A DNA stretch of 64,000 nt from Holacanthus passer. Taxonomy: Eukaryota; Chordata; Actinopteri; Pomacanthidae. Where the stretch lies: positions 434,001 through 498,000 of the forward strand of contig JAFREQ010000026.1 in assembly GCA_025331565.1 (NCBI GenBank), read 5' to 3'. Positions 36,901-50,292 of this stretch are shown here, piece by piece. The position numbers and the translations under genes were made by a program. The notes under the pieces are model-generated. The model did no database searches. It had not been told where the DNA came from and saw only the letters and a list, made by a program, of their open reading frames with translations. The number at the start of each line of letters is the position of its first letter. Position 1 is the stretch's first letter.

Positions 36901-39900
36901 GGAGATGAATTACCAAGAGGCAGCCATCTACCTGCAGGTATTCACAAGCAGTGGATTATGGCGTTGGTCCATGGTCTTGTGGCCTTCACATGATCGTATA
37001 ATGGTTTTATTACACCCTCCGCACTGTATTACTTGTAGATGGTTAGACATTGTGCCCTTTCAATGGGCTATATTTATATCAGGACCAGCTGTTGCAAGTC
37101 ATGAAGTTAAGATAAGAGAAGACACAAACACAGTATTTTTCATTGTATTTAAGAAAGGCACAGGTCATGTTTAATGATACTCAAGGTGCAACCAAGCATT
37201 CAGAGTTTCTCAACAACTTGCATTATGTGTATCCTTAAGGTCTGGCATGTTGAATACATTTCCTTCTAACATATTTGCACAACAGATTTTTTTAACAAAT
37301 TGAGCATTGTTTATATCCATATTTTCAAGCTGCCTTTGTTGGTGCATTAGTGCGCTTCTTTGCATATTTCCACTATCAACTGGCAATCAGAAGGATTATG
37401 TTGAACTGGCAGAAGAAGTGTGTTTACACTGCTTGCATGCTTGTGCACATAGAGTACATGTACATTCTTGTGTGTGTGCACAGTGCTCATGCATTATGCT
37501 TATCACACTACAGACTCTGCTCCAAACTGGTGGGATGTTAGTTAAATTTGCTGAAATCCCATAAATAAAATAAAAACACTTTCATTGTGTGGTTTGTCTG
37601 TGCCCTGTAAATTTCACATACAGGAGGGAGAGAACAATGATAAGTTCTTCACCCATCCTCGAAACCCAAAGGCGCTGGCAGCTTACCTGTTTGCCCACAA
37701 CCATCTCTTCTACATGATGGAGCTGCTGACGGGTCTGCTGCTGATGATGCTGTCACTGTGTGAAGCTCCCGCTGTGCCCTCACTGCGGCTGGATGTCTAC
37801 GTGAGCGAGCACACACGCACGCAAACACATTCACACAAACACAAGCTTATACACACACTTTGCTATAAAAAAGTATTTCGTACCTCTGCAGGTTCATGCT
37901 ACTCTGGAGCTGCTGGCTTTGGTTATGGTGGCATTTGAGCTATGCATGAAACTTCGCTGGTTAGGCTTCCACACGTTCATACGCCACAAGAGGACAATGG
38001 TGAAGGTAACTACTGCATGATGAGTACTTTCTGATGGTAAATAATTTAGTAATTTTGCAATAACTACAGAGAAATCCTCTTTTTTTTCTTTCCTCACTCT
38101 ACAGGGAGGTCAGAGGTCAGGGTCAGTCACTTCAGCATGCTGAGTGCTTGCTCTCGTAGGGTTAGGTCCACTGCTGTCTGCAGGCCTTATGTCATAGTTT
38201 GAGCTTCAGCCTCTGTTACTGTGTATTGCTCATGTTGTCTCTTCTCCTTGTGCAGACGTGTGTGTTGCTGCTACAGTTCGTGGAGGCCATAGTGGTTCTG
38301 ATCAGACAGACGTCTCATGTCCGAGTGACCAGAGCTCTCAGACCAATTTTCCTGGTGGACTGTAGATACTGTGGTGCTGTGCGCAGGTACACAATGACCT
38401 AAACAAACTCTCACACATTCACACCAACAGGTCAACTCATCAGCTTCCTCAACTGAGAAGTTTTCATTATAACCCACAACAGAGTTTGTTTGTATCTTGG
38501 AAGAGACTTGAGAGAATAAAGGAAAGACCATTCAGAGCTCTTTGAACGTACACACACCTCCGATGTAACTGTTAACTGACAAGGTTTCTTTCATCCAATC
38601 AGAAACTTGCGTCAGATCTTCCAGTCCCTGCCACCCTTTATTGACATCCTCCTGCTGCTGCTCTTCTTCATGGTTATATTTGCTATCCTGGGTAAGAAAA
38701 CGTATTATGAAATGTATATTAAATGCCGTTACTTCTTTTCTATGCTCAGCCAACTCCTCTCCACAGGGAACAGAGTTTTCTGTTACTCTGTGTGTTTGAC
38801 TATCCTGTTGTCTCCTCCCAGGTTTCTGCCTCTTCTCTCCAAACACGTCTGACCCGGTGAGTCTTTAGTCTGCCTGACATTAGTTTCTTTGAGTTGTGGA
38901 AGTTTGGGGACTTGGGTGGTTGTTCTCTTTTGCCCCTTTACCACCAAATTTACTCTGGTTCCTGAACCGGCTCTGTTCATTTGGTACCTTGGTGCACTCT
39001 AGCGAACCAGCCAGCGTTTCCACCAGTTTTGAGCAGAACCTTTGTAATCAAGGATGCATCATTAATGGATGGCACTGCACAATGCACAATGACCTGTAGA
39101 GTATGATGCCCACTTTGGTTCGCACTTCAACTCAAGGAAAACCCGCTGTCTTTTGGTTTCAGCTGGGAACCCATGTGTGCGAACAGAACTAAGCTGGTTT
39201 CATGTTGGTGAAAAATGGGTATTTGTGCCTGTTTTTTCTGTAATGGTCACATTTCCTGACTTAAACCCTCTCCTCTTTCCCCAGTACTTCAGCACTCTGG
39301 AGAACAGCCTCGTCAGTCTGTTTGTTCTGCTGACCACAGCAAAGTAAGTGCAGCAGTGCACGTAATGCTGTTCAGTTATCTTAACACACATGGCATGCAA
39401 GCAGTACTTCCTTACTTTTAGAGGCTGTTGTGAATGTTTTTGCCCCACCATATGTGTGTTTAGGCCGATTGCGGTTTTTTTTTTTTTTGTATCTCATGAC
39501 TCTTGCATTTTGTGCTTCCCTCTTTCTTGTAGTTTCCCTGATGTGATGATGCCGGCATACTCCAAGAACCGCTGGTCCTGTGTGTTCTTCATTGTTTACC
39601 TCTCCATAGAGCTCTACTTCATCATGAACCTGGTACAAACAGCTTTATTTTTACCACTTCTAAAATGTCCAGTCTGATGTATTTGTGCAATTGACCCTTT
39701 TACATGGTTACTCAGCAGCGTCACTACACTGTGATCTTCTCTGTTCCCCCTCCAGCTCTTGGCAGTGGTGTTTGATACATTCAATGATGTTGAGAAGATG
39801 AAGTTTAAATCTCTTTTGCTTCACAAACGCTCTGCTATAGACCATGCCTTTCAGCTGTTAGTTAGCCGGCAGGTACGACCTCACTGTTTTTTGTCGTTTA

Positions 39901-42900
39901 AATATATATTTGGTACAAATGATTTATTTTATGAAGCACTCTGTGTTTCTCTGTGCTGATGTTGTTTTCCCCCTTCAGAGGCCAATGGGTGTGTCGCTGA
40001 AACAGTTTGATGGTCTGATGCGGTTTTACAGACCACGGATGTCTGCAAGAGACCGCTTCCTCACGTATAAAGCTCTTAATACCTCAGGGGCTCCTATGCT
40101 CAGGTGACATTCTGACACACACTTTTTCATTCAAAATCCTTGTGTATTTAATTCCTTTGTTACATTTTCACACAATGTAATTTAACTGTTCTGCTACAGT
40201 TTACAGGACTTTTATAAGTTCTATGAGGTCACTGGCCTTAAATGGAAGGTAAGTGACTTTGGATTTGTACTGTGTAGTTATATCATTCTATTTTGTGTCC
40301 TATTGGCTATTTTAATGTACTTATAATGTATATATGTGTGTTGTCAAGGCACGACGCAGTGGAGAACATTGGTTTGATGACCTTCCACACACGACCTTCC
40401 TCATTTTCAAAGGCAAGTTCTCAGTATTTTTCTTCTGTTTATTCGACCAAACAAATCTCTCTCAGTTCCTTATTCTCACCACTTTCTTCTTTACTTCAAT
40501 AGGCATCAACCTACTTGTGAAGTCAAAGGCCTTCCAATATGCCATGTGTAAGTGTAATCATTTTCTCCCAGCTGTCCTCAGAGATCTCGAGGCAAATTCC
40601 CTCAACATAAACCTTTTAACTTCTCCTTGTGCCTGCAGATGTGGTGGTGGCCATCAATGGTGTGTGGATCCTCGTGGAGACGTACACCCTGAATAGTAAG
40701 ACTTCTCCTGATCATATAAACACGTGACTGAAGGAAAGTGTTTTGCACTACAGATCTTTCACCTTCCTCTCCTTCTGCAGGTGGATTTTCTTGGTCCAGA
40801 TTTGTCCCCTGGAGTTACATTGTTTTCCTGACCAGTGAGTCAAACGTCTGCTGTCGCCCACTCACATAGAAAATCATGACAATATTCATATATTGTAAAA
40901 TGAATCATAAAGTGTGTCAAAACTAAATGAAAGCTGTTTACATGCACTTATACTAATATTAATTCTGCCTCTCTGTCCCTCCACTTTTAGTTTATGGTGT
41001 AGAGGTGTTATTGAAAATTACAGGTTTGGGGCCAATGGCTTATTTCAGCTCTGGGTGGAATCTGTGAGTAATAACTTGCACACTGGGTTGATTTATTGAC
41101 ATATATATAAGTAGTGAATCCAAACGTCAGACTAGAAACTCACAGGTTGCTGAGCACCACAGTAAGCATCAGACTGCATAAAATCCAAAGAACCTGTTTG
41201 AGTCTGGACTTTTGGACTCAGTACTCTTACTGACACTTAAGCCATTTCAATGTGGCTAACACAACAAAAATTTATTTGAACACGTACCAAATGCTGTGTC
41301 TGATTTTGGTGTTTTTCCTGACTCATCTGTCCAGGTTTGACTTCTCAGTGACGGTGTTTGCCTTTCTGGGCCTGATTGCTCTTGCCTTTGATATGGAGCC
41401 ATTTTATTTTATTGTAGTTCTCCGACCACTTCAGCTGCTCCGGTACACTTTTATTTCTCACTCCAAGCATATTGTGTACATGTATTTATGGTGCCATTTT
41501 AAATTTTCTTTTCTCTTTAAATGTTGGTCTCTGGTCTCTCACAGGTTGTTTAAGATAAAGCAGAGGTATCGTAATGTGTTGGACACCATGTTTGAGCTCT
41601 TCCCCAGGATGGCAAGTCTGGGATTGACCTTAATCATCTTCTATTACTCCTTCGCTATTGTGGGGATGGAATTCTTTGCAGATGTGATTTACCCCAACTG
41701 CTGCAAGTAAGTCGTACTGGCATCATCTGTAGTAATTAAAATTACACTCAACTGCAATCTGTTTCTCAGTATTGTACATATTGGTTGATTGGGATTCATT
41801 GGTATTAACTGTCTACTAACTGTTGTGTTTTTTTCTCAGCACCAGCACAGTGGCAGACTCCTACAGGCAGATCAACAACACCTTTGGCAACAAAACAGTG
41901 TTGGAAGAAGGCTATTATTATCTCAATAACTTCAACAACATTCTCAGCAGCTTTGGTAATTCCTTTCATTTTCATTTCTTTTAAAGGACAAGGCTGGCAA
42001 TATTCTATAATTTTGTTATTATCAACAAATCCCATGAAAAGGCCAAAAACTAAAATACTTGTTTTTAACTTGTGAAATAATTTTTTTTCCCCAGTGACTC
42101 TGTTTGAACTGACTGTGGTCAATAACTGGTACATTACTATGGTAAGATCATTTGTCTGTGGTCTTTCATCAGTCATCTCTCTGCAGTATTGTCATTGATC
42201 AGTGGGTGTCACTGTTTGATTGCTGCTGTATTCACTCTCTCACAGGAAGGAGTCACCTCTATGACGAGCCACTGGAGCCGCCTCTACTTCATGACCTTTT
42301 ACATAGTTACCATGGTGAGACCTGTAGTCGTGTGCTCAGGTGTTTGTCATGTCTGTGGAGATATGCATCACATTCTTGTCTGCATGTTGATGCTTGTGTA
42401 TTTGATGTGTGGGACATTTTGTCTGTTCCCTCTCCAGGTGGTGATGACCATTATTGTGGCGTTCATTCTGGATGCGTTTGTGTTCCGCATGAACTACAGC
42501 CGCAAGAACCGGGAACCACTAGAGAACCCAGAGGGTGGGAACCTTTTTTTTTTTTTTTTTACTCATGTTGTGAGGACAAAAAACTGTTTATGTATTCACA
42601 TTGTGGGGACTCACCTTCCTGTTTGGGACAAAATGAAAGTCCCCATGCTGTCCCAACTTGTTCGAAGTTGATGAGCTAAAACATAAAATGTATTATTTTG
42701 TACGGTTTTTAATTGAGTATATGTATAAGGATTAGTAAATTGTCAAATTCTTTCTTTTTGGAATTTTGGGTTGTAAGTTAATGTGATTGAAACCCGGCTG
42801 TGTTTGAATGAATGTATAGCACATGAAAACAAATGCCTTCATGTATTGTTGAATATTTGCAGTATTTTTTTGCACAGATAATCAGATAAAATGCTTATTT

Positions 42901-43537
42901 AATTCATATTTAGCTGAAGTGAATTAGTGTTCAGTGAATCATTTTAATGTCTGTGTGTATGTTCTTGCTCCAGATGAGAACGGGATAGTGTTTGAAGTAG
43001 AGGTGAGTCGTGATGAAGCTCTGGCCACTCTGGAGCTGTACAAACAGACCTGCCCAGGAGTGTCCTCCCTCAGCTCTCTACAGGGAGTCCTACAAACCAT
43101 GGACAGGGGTGGGGTAAGAAAACACAAAACTATTCATCTTAACACACAAACTCTTTGTCCACTGTTCTTCACATGAAGTCCCACTAACTGGCTTTCCCTC
43201 TTGCTTTGCTGTGTCCAGCACTTGTCTCTGGTATATCTGGGACGGAGGTCAAGAACGAAGAGCGACCTCAGCATGAAAATGTACGAGGAGGAGATACAGG
43301 TAAGAAACCGAAGAAACAATCCTGCATATCATGACTGTAGTTTGGTCTCCTCCTCCTCCACTTCCTAACCTTTTATATGTCTTGTTTCTCCAGGAGTGGT
43401 ATGCAGAGTATTCAAGGGAAAACCTGCCTCAGCCAGACCAAAGCCTGGAGCGGGATCTGGACTGTCCTGTCTCTGACCAGTCTTCCTTCCCAGAGCCTCA
43501 GCTCAACTCACAGACTGGACCTCACAGCATCAACTAA
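33948..43537 (+). CDS. tpcn1: Two-pore channel 1 (endolysosomal Na+/Ca2+-permeable channel)
   Basis: Endolysosomal cation channel with two six-helix domains, gated by PI(3,5)P2 and linked to NAADP-evoked Ca2+ release. I traced 26 coding exons: 33948-34038, 36801-36937, 37624-37800, 37892-38005, 38256-38386, 38603-38691, 38822-38856, 39285-39343, 39533-39632, 39756-39872, 39979-40103, 40200-40248, 40349-40412, 40503-40547, 40639-40695, 40781-40834, 40991-41063, 41335-41442, 41545-41706, 41840-41955, 42095-42141, 42246-42314, 42438-42534, 42974-43113, 43219-43299 and 43394-43537. They give 826 residues (human 816). The N-terminus has an acidic dileucine signal (DDVPLI) for endolysosomal sorting. 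Pore filters read TTANFPDVM and VVNNWYITM; the domain II S4 is LRPLQLLRLFKIKQRYRN. One intron (after 40412) uses a GC donor. The 3' end converges on slc8b1. Confidence 0.96.
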
Positions 43538-45014
43538 TGCACAGTAGTGAAGTAGTGAAGGCAGTACATGCACACTGCTGTCTCAGCATTTTTAAATGCT
43601 AAGAAACCCCATCACTCCAGGTCTTTTCCAGTTCCCCCCAGTGCTCCTCGTTTGTCACAGTGGGAAACTAGTCTGGGGCCTTTTGGACCAATGCGAGAGT
43701 GAGACAAGTTCATGATGAGTCCTTCCCGGAGTCGTCACTTCAGACAGAAAGGCAGCAGTACAGGTCTGTCGCTCAACCAGTGAAGCAGGAATGTTGCCCT
43801 CTTTTGGCCTTTTCAAAAACTGCAGCGAATATTACCAGAGCACCTGTACTACTACAGTATGTTGTGTATATATACAGCTGTAGGCCTTTTGTGACCTCTT
43901 GTAAATCATGTAGTACTTAAACCTGATGCCTTAGTTCAGTGGCCCATATGATCAGTATTAACACAGACGCTACTTCTACTAAGACCAAAAGTATAAAAAG
44001 TTACACTCCTTTTAGCCCAACAGAACAATTACTAATGTCTCAACAGACTAAAGTATTTTACTTTTATATAACTTCTTATTCTGTAATGTATTTGAGTTAG
44101 TTAATAAGGGATTTTATTAAACTGTTCAAATTGTCATTGATGTATTTTTGCTGTATTATACTGCTGGTAACTGCTTATTCACTTAACAATTATTTAAAGG
44201 TAGAATGAGTAGGATTTGTCTGTGTTGGTGTCTCCTACCCGGCTCACTGACACCAGAAGTGCACCCCTGACCCCTGGCACCAGGACGGAGCCCAGTGTAC
44301 CACCTGCAGCCCTCACACCCTGCTGTTATTGGCTAAGGTTGACGCCCAGAAACATCCAAACACAGCAAAGTAAGAAAAGACAGTTAGAGAGCAGGTCTCT
44401 GCAGATACAGACACTGCCACACACTTCTGGTGGGTCATAAGTTATGATTGAGAGGGATTATTTTTGTACAAGTCTATGCATTGTTTTTTAAGGAAAATCC
44501 TACTCATTCTGCCCTTAACACAGAAAGTGAAGAAAGAGGAACATAGCATTACTATGACCTGTAAGAACAAATACCAAACCAAAATTATTTAATTCCCCAG
44601 AAGCAGCTTTGTACTGAGTTATTTTAACATTCTGATTTACAGTACATTTTAGTTCATTAATAATGTTTGAAAGTACAAATTTTTACAACCTGTGTTTTTC
44701 CTCTGGAGTCACAAAGTGCCGTCAAAGTCAGCACAAACAAGAAGTCGAATAAAGGCACAGTGAGATGATTAGCTTCAGATCTTCCTGAGCTGAGAAGTCT
44801 TAGTCTGTCATTGATTTTCCTGCTTCGTTTCACAAACCAAACACAGGATGTCTCTGGGCAGCAGGCAAGTGTGCAAATTGTCAATTCTTGCATAAATAGT
44901 GCATTAATAATATGTGTAGAAGAGGATGTCATTCGTCTGCAGCCTCCGTTCCAGTGTGTCATTTTGCATTACGAGAGGACGTCCCTCATTTCAAACTGAC
45001 CTCAAGAGCCAGAT
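43538..45014. other. Convergent 3' UTRs of tpcn1 and slc8b1
   Basis: No coding sequence is recognised between the two stop codons. ATTAAA at about 44116 and AATAAA at about 44749 are candidate plus-strand poly(A) signals for tpcn1. The boundary between the two UTRs cannot be placed. Confidence 0.5.
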
Positions 45015-48000
45015 CTATACGTGGATCTTGCCAAACTCTGTGAGCAGTGCGATGAGAAGGAAAATGCCGTAGAAGACGAGGAGAAAGATCCCGTAGGCCC
45101 GACCCAAGTGGAACCGGCACAGCGGAACAATGACGAAGGATAGGACCAAAGACAAACCCAGGGATCCTGTAAGAACCCAGGTCAACAAACCCTCAAATTC
45201 AAACTGAGGAGGAGAAAGAGACAAAAAATGCGTCATGTTCATGGGTTTCAAAACAGTCTGATGTATCTATGACTATATTTATCTGTTTGTTTGACCACAA
45301 TGGTAAACTCTTGAGCTGTGTGTTTGAGGAGAAGATTACCTGCACATCAGAGTGTGTTTTAAGCATCTGTACCAGACATCCTAAACCCACTCCAAACACC
45401 ATGTCTGAAGGAAATACAGTCAAGGATGCAGCCACTGTTATACGTGTTTTTTTTTATACTGACACACGTGTTGTCATAGAAAAATAAGGATACTGAAAAT
45501 GATGCCTCCAAAGCAGGCAGATATGGCCATCCGTGGGTAACCCTGCCGTGCGATGGTGATGTCAGAAAAGCAATCTGAAAAAGAGATGAGATATTAAGTA
45601 CCAGCATATGTTTGTATGTGTTTTGTAAAATAGAATTAGATTCACAAATATCACCTCCTATGCTGTTGCCCCAGGCCAACAGAGTCAGACCCAGCACAGT
45701 GTTGCTCAGACTCAGCACCACACCGAGCATGTGCAGAAGACTGACCACTTCAGAGGCTGTGGCACTGATCAGCGCTGCACTCACCACGAAGCCCAAAAGA
45801 GCAAACAGCTGGAGAGGGAAGAAGACTTGGAAAACTTAGAAACTGTGCCTGAGTGGAGCCTCACAGAGCCGTTAGCATGTCTGCAGACTCTTATTCTTGT
45901 GAAAATTATTAATTACATCCACTCATGTGTACAAGACCTGAAGGTGGTACCCTGTAGATCCACCCAACTCACCCCCAAGAAAACGTCCAATAACTGTTTG
46001 TTTTTATACTTCACAAATACTCACTGGATGATATTTGGGAGGATGGTCATTCGTGGTGGTGCAGAAGACAATAGCAGACAGGAACAGTCCCAGCAGAAGA
46101 ATCAGCAGCCAGAGGGGAAACTGCCCTTGGATCATATAATCTCCATCTAGATATTAGTTAAGGGGAAAAACGGATTATGGCTGCTGCAATATGTGATGCT
46201 GTCTTTATCATGAAAGGTGATGCACTTACACATTCCAGACTGGAAGGTGAACACACACACCAGAGGAGCTGTGATCAGATGAAGGCAGTTGAGTGGGCGT
46301 CTCCAGTTCCTGTCTTCTTTATCAGGGTCGACTACAGGGACACAGAGCAGTAGCAGGACCTCTACAGGTGTCTGATGGGTGCAGGACACAAGTTCAAGAC
46401 AAGCTACATTAGAAGAACAACTTTTTACGCTGCCCCTTGTGTCAGTCTACCATCACACACACCTTCAGAACTTTGAGGACTCTCCATTTCCATGATTTCC
46501 TCCTCCACTTCCTGTTGTCCACCGGGTTCAGAGAGCTCAGCAGGATCTGACTTGTGGACTCAGAATAAGGAAGAAGTGGCCTGTACTCTGACTCTAAAAC
46601 ACACACACGCGCGCGTGCATGTTATGGCCCTGATCATGCGGAAAAATCCTGGTGTGTATTAACTTATATTGTGGATTATAAAGAGGTGCTGCATCCCTAC
46701 CATATTCCTGTTGGATGGTCCCACCGGTCAGGCAGGGAACGTCGTCATCAGATGAGTCAGATGAGTGAAACTCTGCTGAGACAAAAAATGTCACTGGCAT
46801 TTGTAGAAACATATTTTTCTTTGTGTGTGTGTGTGTGTGTGTGTTTGTGTTTCTAACCTGGGATATGTTCAACAATTTGGACACTTGAGTTGTTCGAATG
46901 TTTCTGCCGGTTGTAGATATATGCACTGATGATAACGGTCAATACATACACCACATAGAGGCACAGGTACCCTGGAAAAAGGAAATGAAGCAAAGTGAAG
47001 CTCAGAATGTCACAGTGTGTTTAAAAATACTGAGAGCTTGTAGTAAAACTGCGTGGAAATTGTGTGGATATATCTAAAAAGGGGTATGGGACAGCTCCCA
47101 CCCCCCATGTGCCACGAGTAGGTGATTCACAGAAAAGTATGGCTGGGTGACTCTTTGAACTGCATTCTGGGATTGTTTTCAGTCAGAAAATAGCTGAGGT
47201 TGCAGCCTGAGGATGTAGATGTTGGCACCAGAACAAGAACGCACTCAGCGACACACTGCCACCAGGCTGGGCAACATTTTTAAATACATGAAAGAGATTC
47301 TTCAGATTCTGAAGTGATAGAAAATCATGGGACACATGTCAGACTTATATTTACAGATGCCTGTAAAAATAAATTAACATATTAACATCACTTTTTTTTC
47401 TTATCTTTGAAGTAAATCTCTTTGAAATCTACTAACAGAGTGCCTTGGTATGTACAAAGCAAAATATCTCATTGACCGTTCCATAACAATGTCTCCCAAA
47501 AAGGACCAATATGCTACTAACAATCTGATCAACAAGGCAAAAAATAAACCAGTGTCCAACCATATGTACAGTATGTATGTGTGTGTGTGTGTGTGTGTGT
47601 ACCGAATGTTTCTCTCAGTGTCGTGCTTCTTCTGTACAACATGAGGAAAGTCCAAAACACTGCCACCATGTAGAAGATGACATCTCGCAGAAATGGACGG
47701 GAGGCCACAGCGAAAGGTTTGACCAGCGCCACGCTGCCTGCAACTACCGTGGTGACAAATATACCAGCACCTGTGGAGGGAGAGAGAGAGAGCCTGATGA
47801 GGCCAACCAAGTTTTCATGCTAAAAAGCTTCAGTCTTTTATTTCTCTGTGTGTGAGTCTTTGCCTACCAAATAAGGCCCCGACAGCCAGCCCAGCAGTGT
47901 GTGGGTGGGAGAAAGCTGCAATAGCACTGAAGATGTCTGGAGCTCCATTACCAAGAGCCAGAAACGTCACGCCCTCAGCACAAACAGTAGTCAAGGAAAA

Positions 48001-50184
48001 TATTCTTCACAAAAACAATCATTTAGCAACGCTGACTGAAAATCTAATGAGTAGAAAGAGAAAAACCGCTCTGAGAGAGGAACTGTGCTGATGAATCAGT
48101 TTGTACTGATTGTACATGAAACTCAGAGCAAAATGAGAACTTCTGAGATGTGATGTGCAGATAAAGGATACGGCCACGTTGTGAGTGAGGTGCAGACTGG
48201 TAGAGATGGCGGACAGGTTGGGACAGAAGCTGAGGAGAAAGTGGAAAAAAAATAGGTGAGGACGCACATGAGAATTGCAAAGAATGGAGAAAAACATCTG
48301 TGTGATGTGAGGTTGTGTGGGGGTAGAAAAGCAGAACAAACTGTGCTTCCTTTGAAGAAATCTCACTATGATGAAAAGCTCTCTACAGTCATGTGACTAT
48401 TTAACTGACCCTTTGGTGGACATGATTGTGTGTGTAGTAGCACAATGTGAGCCTGTAAAGAGGATGTTACACTTTCTGAAACGAATCAGTGAATTTAAAT
48501 AATTTATGCTGCCTGGACACATAAAGGGGAACTTATGGAAAACATATATTGGCACTGGCAACATTAGAGACACTTACAATTTAGATGCTGTGAGTCCAAG
48601 AATGACAAACAAAAACAGCAGCCATATAATCTGTGGAGAAGCAGAGGAAAGTAAAGGTCTGAAGTGCTTGAGTCTGTTGTACACCAATAAATACTGTTTA
48701 AAAGGAAGCTTGTTCGACTGCACTGATCCTGTTGTTTTGTAGACCATTTAGTTTCAACACAGACAGATTAAAACTGTTTTCAGACAGTTTGACTGGTTAT
48801 GTTGCAAAAAGGGGAATTTGAGAAAGTCTCACATTGTCACAAAAATCCATTATTTAGCAAAATGTGAAATGACCAGTAACTCAGAAGTTCATCCCTGATT
48901 CTCCCATAGCAAAATCCACTTCCTCAAAACTTAAGCTGGTGCTAAGATTCAAGGTTTCATGCTGCTTCTTCTTCATGACAACTGATCAAACACACACACA
49001 CTCACGCACACACACACACATCTTACACAGAGAGTGATGGTCAGAGGCGTGAGGTTGGGAGGAAGCAGACAGAAGGCCACACCAAGGTAGTTGATGAAGC
49101 CATCTTCCGTGCTACAGTCTGGCGTGTTCTTCACAAATGCACAGCGGTCTGCAGCACTGAGGTTCATCACATGGTCGCACTGAACACACACACACACACA
49201 CACATGCAAAGAAAGATATCAGTCTACCTATGTCTAAATGACTCGACATGTGGCATAAATGTTGAAACAATTGACAGATTCAAATTATAAACATGCCTTC
49301 CTCTCATCATTATACTGATTCAATCGAGATGAAAATAATAAAGTTAAATTCTTCATAAATAAAATACATCACTACACAATTATTTAACTATATGTTTATT
49401 CTTGAGGTTGTAATTTACAGTGGTGTTGAACTGGGCTGCACTGAGAAATGTTTCTAATGTTTTGCCCATTTACAAACATGAGGGAGGATATTGAAAACAC
49501 ACATTCAACAGACAGTCCAGTACAACTGTCACAAGCTACGGCCTCAGTCATAAACATACAGTTGAATGAAGGTTTTAACTTCTTCTTCAAACTTCTTCTT
49601 AAAGTTTACATCTGAACTTTATCAATTTAGCCTACGATGTGCTTTAGTGGTGCATATTCACAAAAACAAATGTTAACTCCTGCACAGTGGACCTGGGACC
49701 AGTGGGACCCCTGAGTGTCTGGGGCCACAGCTTTGCCTGGTTTGTAATCCACACATTTTGAAGTCTGATAAACTGTGATGGGGATTTCGCATCATTTTCT
49801 AAACAAAGTCAGTTTCTATAAGAAATAAGAGAAGTGAAAAGATCGCACTGTGCATCCCCCTGCCCCAGTATAGACTGTAGACGAGCAACTACACATTTAG
49901 ATCTATCCAACTGGACCTGAAGGCCCCTGACATGAAACAGTGATGAGATGCTTACATGTACATTATAAACAACATTACAAACACAGCAGTCAAACTTCAT
50001 TCATGTCTCTTATCAATCATGTGACAGCTGGAAAAACCTGCTGACAGCCTGCCTGCTTCAAATCAACACACACACACACACACACACACCTGAATGAGAG
50101 TAAACATGTTGATTTTGGACGCTATCAAATCTCACAGACCTCATCGTTGTGTTCCAACATCATGGCTCGTCCAGGCTGGATCAT
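45015..50184 (-). CDS. slc8b1: Mitochondrial Na+/Ca2+(Li+) exchanger NCLX
   Basis: Inner-membrane exchanger that extrudes matrix Ca2+ for Na+ or Li+. Exons in coding order: 50184-50140, 49179-49027, 48630-48578, 48229-48172, 47973-47868, 47770-47603, 46971-46858, 46772-46701, 46593-46463, 46371-46230, 46146-46025, 45808-45655, 45574-45494, 45404-45340 and 45203-45015. All are in phase, giving at least 550 residues (human 584). Alpha-1 repeat GNGAPDIFSA and alpha-2 repeat WGNSIGD, the catalytic ion-binding segments, are intact. The central loop is acidic (SSDSSDDDVP), and VVDPDKEDRNWRRPLNCLH matches NCLX closely. The N-terminus is unresolved: the listed start is the first ATG downstream of an in-frame TAA (50272-50274), and a signal-peptide-like stretch lies between the two. 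Exon 2 is bounded on both sides by TG repeats. Confidence 0.93.
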
Positions 50185-50292
50185 GAGGACATGTGGGGTG
50201 GAGGTGACCTGCTGGTGACACGATGACACCAGAAAACAGAGACAGAAAACCCGCAAACCACACGATTCACTTTAACCTGGAGCCGCGTCCAT

